From RPQJ01 sp963846885 (GTDB lineage Bacteria; Pseudomonadota; Gammaproteobacteria; Steroidobacterales; Steroidobacteraceae): DNA of 64,000 nucleotides. Positions within the stretch are counted from its first letter, which is position 1; each line of letters begins with the position of its first letter. The position numbers were made by a program, and so were the translations under genes. The notes beneath the pieces are model-generated. The model saw only the letters and a list, made by a program, of their open reading frames with translations, did not search any database and was not told the origin of the DNA. Shown here one piece after another: positions 51,917-61,027 of this stretch. Location: the NCBI GenBank assembly GCA_963846885.1, contig CAWJXS010000023.1:1-64000 (forward strand), in the 5' to 3' direction.

Positions 51917-52384
51917 ATGAATCATCTGCAAACGGGGCGTGTTGCCCTGCTGTTAGCCGTCACTCTGCTGGCCGTGGCGCCCGCCGCGCAGGCGCAGTTC
52001 AGTGGGCCCGCGCCACCCGCAGCCGCCGCTCCGGCGGCACCCTCCGCAGCGCCCGCGCGTCCCTTCGACGTCGCGAGCCAGCTCTACGAACAGGGCAAGC
52101 AGGCGGAGGCGCTGGTTACCCTGCGCCAGCTGGCCGAGGCGGGCGATGCACGCGCGCAGTATCTCGTGGGCCTGGACCTGCTCGAAGGCAAGTACATCGC
52201 GCGTGACAACGCGCAGGGGTTCGCTTACCTGCTGCTGGCCGCCGAGGACACGGTGTGGGGCGACCTGGTGGCGCCCCGCGCGCGCGAGGCCAGGGCGGTG
52301 GTCGAGCCGCAGCTGTCAGGGGCCGAACTGATCCGTGCCGATGCGCTCGTGGGCGAGTACAAGGCCCGCCTGGGCAAGAAATAA
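51917..52384 (+). CDS. Small exported SEL1/TPR-like protein
   Basis: A 155-residue protein with a signal peptide (VALLLAVTLLAVAPAAQAQ), a Pro/Ala-rich linker (residues 30-52) and two SEL1-like helical repeats (YEQGKQAEALVTLRQLAEAG, ARAQYLVGLDLLEGKYIARD). ATG 51917 is chosen over upstream codons because the signal peptide begins there. It trails recR by 11 bp, so it may be cotranscribed. Function unknown, presumably periplasmic. Confidence 0.7.
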   Translation: MNHLQTGRVALLLAVTLLAVAPAAQAQFSGPAPPAAAAPAAPSAAPARPFDVASQLYEQGKQAEALVTLRQLAEAGDARAQYLVGLDLLEGKYIARDNAQGFAYLLLAAEDTVWGDLVAPRAREARAVVEPQLSGAELIRADALVGEYKARLGKK

Positions 52385-52386
52385 AC

Positions 52387-54756
<2,370 letters not shown>

Positions 54757-54801
54757 GGGGGCCCCTTGCTACGTCAACGATGGAGGTGAAACACTGCGCC
54801 C

Positions 54802-55626
54802 ATGATTCGGCGAACTGTGTTTTTCGTGTCTGACCAGACCGGCGTGACTGCCGAGACGATGGGGCACAGCCTGCTCACGCAATTCGAGGGCCAGGACTTC
54901 AGGCAGGTGACTCTGCCATTTATAGCCACCGTTGACAAGGCAGAGGAAGCCGTCAGAAAGATCAACGCAACCGGCAAGGAAGATGGGATTCGGCCCATTG
55001 TTTTCAGCACGCTGGTGAAGGACGACCTGCGTCGCGTGGTCAAGTCCAGCAACGGTTTGTTCCTCGATTTCTTCGATGCGTTCCTCGGCCCGCTCGAAGG
55101 CGAACTCATGATCAAGTCGAGCGAACGCGCGGGGCGCGCGCACGGCATCGCCGACCAGCTCGTCTACAGCACGCGCATCGAGGCCACCAACTTCGCGCTC
55201 GCCGCGGACGATGGTGCAATCTCGGCCGATTACGAGCGCGCCGACGTGATCCTGATCGGCGTGTCGCGCTCGGGCAAGACGCCTACCTGCATCTACATGG
55301 CCATGCAGTACGGCGTCTTCGCCGCCAATTATCCGTTCACCGAGGACGACTTCGACGGCAAGCAGCTGCCGGCGTCCGTGCGCGGCTACACGCCCAAGCT
55401 GTTCGGGCTGACGATCTCCCCGGTGCGGCTGCAGCAGATCCGCAACGAGCGCAAGCCTGGCAGCCGTTATTCATCGGTGTCGCAATGCGAATTTGAGATA
55501 CGCAGCGCAGAAAATCTCTTCCATCGCCACGGCATCCCGTCGATCGACACCACCGAGTGCTCGATCGAGGAGATCGCGAGCCGCATCATCGACCGCAAGG
55601 GCATCGAGCGCCGGCTCCGGCCCTGA
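54802..55626 (+). CDS. ppsR: PEP synthase regulatory kinase/pyrophosphorylase PpsR (DUF299)
   Basis: A 274-residue bifunctional regulator that uses ADP to phosphorylate and Pi to dephosphorylate a Thr next to the catalytic His of PEP synthase. P-loop GVSRSGKTPTCIYMA is near residues 153-167; N-terminus RTVFFVSDQTGVTAETMGHS is diagnostic. It sits directly divergent from ppsA, the usual gammaproteobacterial arrangement. ATG 54802 with GGAGG at a long 15-nt spacing. Confidence 0.94.
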   Translation: MIRRTVFFVSDQTGVTAETMGHSLLTQFEGQDFRQVTLPFIATVDKAEEAVRKINATGKEDGIRPIVFSTLVKDDLRRVVKSSNGLFLDFFDAFLGPLEGELMIKSSERAGRAHGIADQLVYSTRIEATNFALAADDGAISADYERADVILIGVSRSGKTPTCIYMAMQYGVFAANYPFTEDDFDGKQLPASVRGYTPKLFGLTISPVRLQQIRNERKPGSRYSSVSQCEFEIRSAENLFHRHGIPSIDTTECSIEEIASRIIDRKGIERRLRP

Positions 55627-55706
55627 GCCCGGGCTGCCGCCAGCCTGTCGTCGCAGGTTGCGGAGGGCTTCACAGGACGGCCAAAACCCTGTGCTATATT
55701 CGAAGC

Positions 55707-56189
55707 ATGTTGCTCGACCACCTCTGCATCACGTCCTGGCGCGCCCGGCCGGTGAGCTTCGTGAGCCTGATGTCGCTCTACGAAAGCAACTACCTGCGGC
55801 TGCGTGAACTCGTGGGCGACGTGCGCCGGCACCACGGCACGCGCGTGTCGCGCGTGACCGGCGATTGCGACCTGCACCTCACCGTGCTCGAGCACGCTCC
55901 GTACACCAGCTCGCTGCGGCTCACCTACCTGTTCCAGGATGCAGACAGCCTGGTGGCCGATCCCGACCTCGAGATCCGCGTGTATCACGATGCGCGGCTC
56001 GCCGAGGCCAGCGCGTGCGGGCGCTGGATCCGGCACCAGAGCCTCGAGCAGGTGCGGGCGGGAATCCCTGCGCAGCTCGGCGAGCGCTGGCTGCGCAACA
56101 TGATGCTCAACAAGTGGCTGGATTACTGCATGGAGCGGGGTCACGAGTTCACACCAGCGGCGCGAGTTGCGGCGCATGCGCCTGCCTGA
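55707..56189 (+). CDS. DUF1249 (YqiB-like) protein
   Basis: A 160-residue cytoplasmic protein. The DUF1249 core is SFVSLMSLYESNYLRLRELV, CDLHLTVLEHAPYTSSLRLT and WLRNMMLNKWLDYCMERGH. The E. coli homologue YqiB is of unknown function. ATG 55707 gives a slightly longer N-terminus than usual. It overlaps the next gene by 14 nt, so they are probably coupled. Confidence 0.85.
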   Translation: MLLDHLCITSWRARPVSFVSLMSLYESNYLRLRELVGDVRRHHGTRVSRVTGDCDLHLTVLEHAPYTSSLRLTYLFQDADSLVADPDLEIRVYHDARLAEASACGRWIRHQSLEQVRAGIPAQLGERWLRNMMLNKWLDYCMERGHEFTPAARVAAHAPA

Positions 56190-57213
56190 AGGCCTCCGCA
56201 GGCTGGCTTACCGGCTGGCCGGCCGCGAACCCACCATCGAAGACGAGCGCCTCTTCGCGCTCTTCCGCAATCGCGTCGAACTCAAGAAAGAGCTCACGGC
56301 GCTCGATGACGATCGGCATCGCCTGCTCGACCGCCTCAAGCTGCAGGAAGGCGCGACCATGCGCGTCGAGGAGCAGATGGCGGCGCTCGAGCAGTACCTC
56401 GGCCGGCCCGAAGAGGGTTACAAGAGTCTCGCTTATTACCAGCTCAAGGCGCTGTGGCGGGCGGCCTGCAAGCGGCTGGAGCAATTCGGCGCTGAACTTG
56501 CGCGGCAGCAAAAGGACCGCGAACGCCGGCAACAGCTGGCGGAATTCGAGCGTCACAAGCGCGAGCGCATCGCCGTCGTCGACCGCGAGCTGAGCGAAGC
56601 CCGCGTGCTGGGGGAGCAGTTGCAGGCGGAGCAGAAACTCGCCCGCCAGCGGTTCACGCAGCTCACGGGGTTCTGGAACTATTTCCGCCGCCGCCGCGCG
56701 GCCGACGAAATCCACACGCGTGATTTCCGGCTGGTGGAAGCCACTGCGCAGATTGCCAGGCTCGAGGCCGACGTGGCGGCAATCCAGGCCGAGCCGCCGC
56801 CGCTGTTCGCGGGCCTGAGCGTCGAGGGACGCCGCGTCGTCAACGTCGCCGTCATCGGCTACGCAGAGCTGCTGCATGATCGCCTCGCCGCCGGTGGCCT
56901 GGCGGAACTCGCGCGGCAGAGCACCCTGAAGCGCGTGTTCGACGCGCACTACGGCACGCCAGAGGAATGCCAGGCGCTGATGCAGCAGGCGGCGCAGGCG
57001 GCCGGCGAGATCGAGCGCATGGGCGAGGACCTGGTCGAGATCAAGGCGCGGGCCGACCGGCTGCGCAGGCAGGCGACCTATCGCAATGACGAGGAGACCG
57101 TGCCGCTGGCCGAGTCGATCGCGCCACCGGACAGCCGCACGCCGGGCAAGCGAGCGGCGCCGAACGTCTTGCTGGACGAGTACTGGGAGCTGTACCGCGC
57201 CCTGGTGCGCTAG
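56176..57213 (+). CDS. Coiled-coil protein of unknown function
   Basis: A 345-residue cytoplasmic protein (an in-frame TTG at 56167 is an alternative start). Residues 30-75 and 85-225 are strongly heptad-like and charged (RNRVELKKELTALDDDRHRL, RQQKDRERRQQLAEFERHK); residues 230-320 are helical with Gln/Ala-rich segments. No membrane segment or recognisable enzyme motif. It follows DUF1249 with overlap, suggesting a shared function. Confidence 0.6.
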   Translation: MRLPEGLRRLAYRLAGREPTIEDERLFALFRNRVELKKELTALDDDRHRLLDRLKLQEGATMRVEEQMAALEQYLGRPEEGYKSLAYYQLKALWRAACKRLEQFGAELARQQKDRERRQQLAEFERHKRERIAVVDRELSEARVLGEQLQAEQKLARQRFTQLTGFWNYFRRRRAADEIHTRDFRLVEATAQIARLEADVAAIQAEPPPLFAGLSVEGRRVVNVAVIGYAELLHDRLAAGGLAELARQSTLKRVFDAHYGTPEECQALMQQAAQAAGEIERMGEDLVEIKARADRLRRQATYRNDEETVPLAESIAPPDSRTPGKRAAPNVLLDEYWELYRALVR

Positions 57214-57698
57214 GGCGTGCTGCAGGATGCGGTGGCAGTCGCCGCCTCGGCCGGGACGCGCCGACGCACGCGGCGCCGGTACGTCGTGCGCCGCCGCTGG
57301 TTGTCCTTGCGCAGCTCGCGCACGGCCAGCGTCAGGACGGTGCCAGCGAAGGCGAGCAGCAACAGTCCGGCCAGCACGAGCGCTGCCGTCGCGAGTGGCC
57401 CTGGCAGTTCGTCGGCGACCACGGGGCGCTCCTGCCGGGCTTCGACGAAAGCCGCGTCGATTTCCTGCTCCAGTTGCGCCAGGGCCGCGTCGTCCAGGGC
57501 GGGAGCGATCGCCTGGGGAGCCGGTGACTCTGCGTACTGTTCAGCCAGCTGCCGGTCGACCTGCAGCCCGTCGAAGAACGCACCGGCGTCGTCACGCTTT
57601 TCCTGGGCGAGAGCCTGGGGTGATACGAACGTGATCGCCGTGACCACGACGACAGCGACGGCGCGCAATGGCGCGCAGCGGAATTTTCCTGCGAACAT
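57210..57698 (-). CDS. Exported single-TM protein, function unknown
   Basis: A 162-residue protein. ATG 57698 starts a signal-like segment (LRAVAVVVVTAITFVSPQALA). An acidic helical region (residues 35-95, DDAALAQLEQEIDAAFVEAR) is followed by a second membrane helix (LATAALVLAGLLLLAFAGTV) and a very basic C-terminus (RKDNQRRRTTYRRRVRRRV) that would sit in the cytoplasm. The stop codon overlaps that of the convergent coiled-coil gene by two bases. No family recognised. Confidence 0.55.
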   Translation of the reverse strand: MFAGKFRCAPLRAVAVVVVTAITFVSPQALAQEKRDDAGAFFDGLQVDRQLAEQYAESPAPQAIAPALDDAALAQLEQEIDAAFVEARQERPVVADELPGPLATAALVLAGLLLLAFAGTVLTLAVRELRKDNQRRRTTYRRRVRRRVPAEAATATASCSTP

Positions 57699-57867
57699 GT
57701 TCTTGTCAGCCCTCGACAGCGCTTCCCGGCGTTGCGACCGGCCCTTGACCCCGGTTGCCACGCGTTCCCTTGGTGGTAAGGGTAGCAAGAAAAAAGTCTT
57801 TTTGAAGCAGCGGGTTACGCGTTACATGTTCCCTTGTACAAGAAGAACGCTTCGACCCCTGCAGGCA

Positions 57868-57903
57868 CCGGGACTGAACTGAACCGCCCAGTTCGAGTCC
57901 CGG
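57868..57903 (-). terminator. 14-bp hairpin downstream of the RND operon
   Basis: CCGGGACTGAACTG (57868-57881) pairs with CAGTTC-AGTCCCGG (57889-57903, one bulged G) around a 7-nt loop. It starts 17 bp after the RND stop on the minus strand. There is no T-run, so it could be a Rho-protected 3' end or a weak terminator. Confidence 0.45.
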
Positions 57904-57919
57904 ATCGATTCAGCCTGAA

Positions 57920-60900
57920 TCAGATGCCCGTTGCGGTCACGGGCGGGCTGGCCGCGGCGGCCGGCGCCTGGACCTGCCGCGTGAACACACGCTGCCGCCA
58001 CAGGTTCAGGTCATCGAACCACACGTAGAACACCGGCACGATGATCAGCGAGACCACCGCCGAGAACATGAGTCCACCCATGACTGCGCGAGCCAGCGGG
58101 TAATAGGCCGGGCCTTCAGCGCCGCCGCCGACCTGCGCGTCACCGAGCGCCAGCGGCAACATGCCCAGCAGGGTCGTGAGCGTCGTCATCATGATCGGGC
58201 GCAGCCGGTCGCGGCCCGCCTGCAGGATCGCCTGGTGCCGCGGCAGGCCGCTGTGGCGCAGGTCGATCACGTGCGCGATGAGCACGATGCCGATGTTCAC
58301 GACGACTCCCATCAGCACCATGAACCCGATCATCGCCATCATCGTGATGGTGGTGCCGGTCAGCGTCAGGAACCAGATCGAACCCACGATCGCGAACACG
58401 ATCGAGGTGATGATCGAGAGCGGGTACAGCGCGGACTCGAACAGCGACGCCATCACCAGGAAGATCAGCACGACCGCGAGCAGCATGTTCTGCGCCATGG
58501 TCTGGATGGCCTTGTCGTTCTCCTCGAAGCCGCGGCCGAACTTCCACGTGTAGCCCGCCGGCAGGGGATAGGACTCCATGATCGGCTCGACGCGCTCGCG
58601 CACCTCGTCCATGGTCGTGCCCTTGGCCAGGTTCGCGTTGATGATCGCCGTGGTCAGGCGGTTGACGCGCTGGATCTCGCGGTCGCTCGGCATCACGACG
58701 AAGTCCGCGACCGCGCCCAGTTCCGTGCGTGAGCCGTCGGGCAGCATCACGGGCAGGCGGGCGAGGTCCTCCACGGACTGGCGGTCCGATTCGCGGAAGG
58801 CGAGGCGCATCGTGAGCTCGCGCTCGGAAGTGCGCAGTTCCGGCAACCGGTCGCCGCGCATCGCGCCCGCGACGGTGAGCGCGATGTCCTGCGTGGTCAG
58901 GCCCAGCTGCGACGCGCGGTCGCGGTTGACGATGACCTGCACCTCCTGCTCGCCCGTGCCGGCCTCGGAGCGCACGGCCTCCAGCCCCTGGACCGAGGAC
59001 AGCCGGTGCGCCACGTCGCGCGAAATCGTCGCGAGGCGCTCCGTGGACTCGCCCGCCAGCTGCAGGCTGAACGAGGTCGCGCCGCCCGCGCCTTCGTCGA
59101 ACGTGAAGCTCGGCTTGCCGATGATGATCTCAGGCATGTCCTTCATGACTGCTTCCATCACCGCGGCCGCGGGCACCTTCGCGTTTTCCTTGTCGGCCAG
59201 GTAAAGGCGGGTGCTGGCTTCGTCGTTCTGCCAGACCGAGTAGTAGGTCTCCACGTCGAAGCGCTCCTGGTTGGCGAGCACGTAAGCCTCGACGCGCTTG
59301 ACCGCCTGCTCCACGCGCTCCATCGGGTGCGAACCCTCGAGGTGGTAGTTCAGGTACAGGGTGCGCGACGCTTCCTGCGGAAACGGGTCCACCTTGGTCA
59401 GCTTGAGCATGAACAGCGGCGCCGGCGAGAGCACGATCAGCAGCGTGATCAGCGCCATCCACTTGCGATGCGTGAGCGCCCAGTCGAGCGTGCGTTCGTA
59501 GCGGTCCTGCAGGCGCGCGAACCACGAGCCTTCCTGCACGGGCGGGGGCGGCGACATGCGCGCCGCCAGCATCGGCAGCAGCGTCTGCGCGATCACCAGC
59601 GACGCGAGCATCGCCACGATGATCGGCACGGCCACGTGCACCAGGAAGATCGACATCTGGTTGCGTTCGCCGAAGACCAGCGGCAGGAACACGATGATCA
59701 TCGAGAGGGTGCCAGCCAGCGTCGCTACGCCCACTTCCTTGACGCCCGCGAGCGTCGATTCGAGCGGTTTGCCGGGATGCAGCTGCCGATGCCGGAAGAT
59801 GCTCTCGGTAATGACCACGGAGTTGTCGACCAGCATGCCGACGGCCAGCAGCATCCCCATCATGGTCAGGATATTGAGCGTGAAGCCGAGGAAATACATC
59901 GCGGCGAGCGTCACCAGCAGCGAGGCCGGCACCGCGAGGCTGACGATGAGGGTGGTAGGCAGGTGGCGCAGGAAGAACAGCAGCATGAAGAAGCTGAGCC
60001 CCGCACCGATCATCCCCGCCTTGCGCAGTTCGCTCAGCGAGCTGCGGATGGCGTCGGCCTGGTTGCCCACGACCAGGATCTGGATGCCCTGGAACTGCGG
60101 CAGTGCGCGCGCTTTCTCGACCGCCTCGATGACGCGGTCGGCGACGTCGACCACGTTGGCTTGCGTTGCCTTGAACACGTCGATGCCGACGGCGGGCTTG
60201 CCGTCCATGCGGCGGCCGATCGTCAGTTCGGGCGCGACCATCTCGACCTGCGCGATGTCCGCGAGGCGCACGTTGCGCTCGACCAGCAGGTTGCGGACGT
60301 CGTCGATGTCGCTGAACTCGCCGATCGGGCGCACCGTGAAACGCGAGTTGTTCTCCGTGATCTCGCCCGCGCTCACCGAGAAGTTGGCATTGGCCAGCGC
60401 CTGCCGCAGCTCGCGCACGTCGACGTTGTAGGTCGCGAGCCGGGTCGGATCGACCAGGATGCGGACCTCGCGCGGCTGCACGCCTTCCAGTTCCACGCGC
60501 GCCACGCCCTCGATCCGTTCCATCGGGCGCTGCAGGTACTTCTCCAGCATCTCGTACTGGTCGGTGAGGTCGCGGTCGGACGCGATGCGGATCACGGCGA
60601 GGGGCTGGTCACCCGAGCTGAACGCAAACATCAGCAGGCGGTCGGCGCCCTGCGGCAGCTGCGGCCGGATCGAGTCGAGCTTGGTGCGGACGTCGAACGC
60701 AGCCGCGTCGGCGTCGCGGCCCCAGTCGAACAGCACGATGAAACTGGCCTGGTCCGCCTGTGCGCTCGCGCGGATCTCCTTGATCCCGGAGAGGGTTGCG
60801 AGCGCTTCCTCGACCGGGCGCACCACGAGTTCTTCCATTTCCTCCGGCGTCGAGCCCGCGTACGGCACGATGATCTGCATGCCGGGGAAGGAGATGTCCG

Positions 60901-61012
60901 GCATCGCCTCGAGCCGCAGCAGGTGGGCGGAGATCAGGCCAATGGCCAGGACAGCCAGCGTGGCCATGACCGTCGTGACCGGACGGGCGAGTGCGAAACT
61001 GGTGTGCAGCAT
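57920..61012 (-). CDS. RND (HAE1-type) efflux permease, second of a pair
   Basis: A 1030-residue inner-membrane permease with the RND plan: TM1 (RPVTTVMATLAVLAIGLISA), large periplasmic loop, TM2-6, second loop, TM8-12. Motifs: MLVDNSVVITESIF in TM4 (Asp then Asn where AcrB has D407-D408), PGMQIIVPYAGSTPEEMEEL after TM1, and GVVVNIGIVLIAHVIDL in TM10. Such pumps use the proton gradient to expel drugs, lipids or metals with an adaptor and outer-membrane channel. 15 bp after the first permease, as in mdtBC-type pairs. Confidence 0.92.
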   Translation of the reverse strand: MLHTSFALARPVTTVMATLAVLAIGLISAHLLRLEAMPDISFPGMQIIVPYAGSTPEEMEELVVRPVEEALATLSGIKEIRASAQADQASFIVLFDWGRDADAAAFDVRTKLDSIRPQLPQGADRLLMFAFSSGDQPLAVIRIASDRDLTDQYEMLEKYLQRPMERIEGVARVELEGVQPREVRILVDPTRLATYNVDVRELRQALANANFSVSAGEITENNSRFTVRPIGEFSDIDDVRNLLVERNVRLADIAQVEMVAPELTIGRRMDGKPAVGIDVFKATQANVVDVADRVIEAVEKARALPQFQGIQILVVGNQADAIRSSLSELRKAGMIGAGLSFFMLLFFLRHLPTTLIVSLAVPASLLVTLAAMYFLGFTLNILTMMGMLLAVGMLVDNSVVITESIFRHRQLHPGKPLESTLAGVKEVGVATLAGTLSMIIVFLPLVFGERNQMSIFLVHVAVPIIVAMLASLVIAQTLLPMLAARMSPPPPVQEGSWFARLQDRYERTLDWALTHRKWMALITLLIVLSPAPLFMLKLTKVDPFPQEASRTLYLNYHLEGSHPMERVEQAVKRVEAYVLANQERFDVETYYSVWQNDEASTRLYLADKENAKVPAAAVMEAVMKDMPEIIIGKPSFTFDEGAGGATSFSLQLAGESTERLATISRDVAHRLSSVQGLEAVRSEAGTGEQEVQVIVNRDRASQLGLTTQDIALTVAGAMRGDRLPELRTSERELTMRLAFRESDRQSVEDLARLPVMLPDGSRTELGAVADFVVMPSDREIQRVNRLTTAIINANLAKGTTMDEVRERVEPIMESYPLPAGYTWKFGRGFEENDKAIQTMAQNMLLAVVLIFLVMASLFESALYPLSIITSIVFAIVGSIWFLTLTGTTITMMAMIGFMVLMGVVVNIGIVLIAHVIDLRHSGLPRHQAILQAGRDRLRPIMMTTLTTLLGMLPLALGDAQVGGGAEGPAYYPLARAVMGGLMFSAVVSLIIVPVFYVWFDDLNLWRQRVFTRQVQAPAAAASPPVTATGI

Positions 61013-61027
61013 GTGCGGGCGTCCTGT

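Noticed and set aside
57868..57910. Possible tRNA T-arm (GTTCGAGTCCC)
   Set aside because: The bases around it form a simple 14-bp hairpin with the upstream strand; no acceptor, D or anticodon arm can be drawn.
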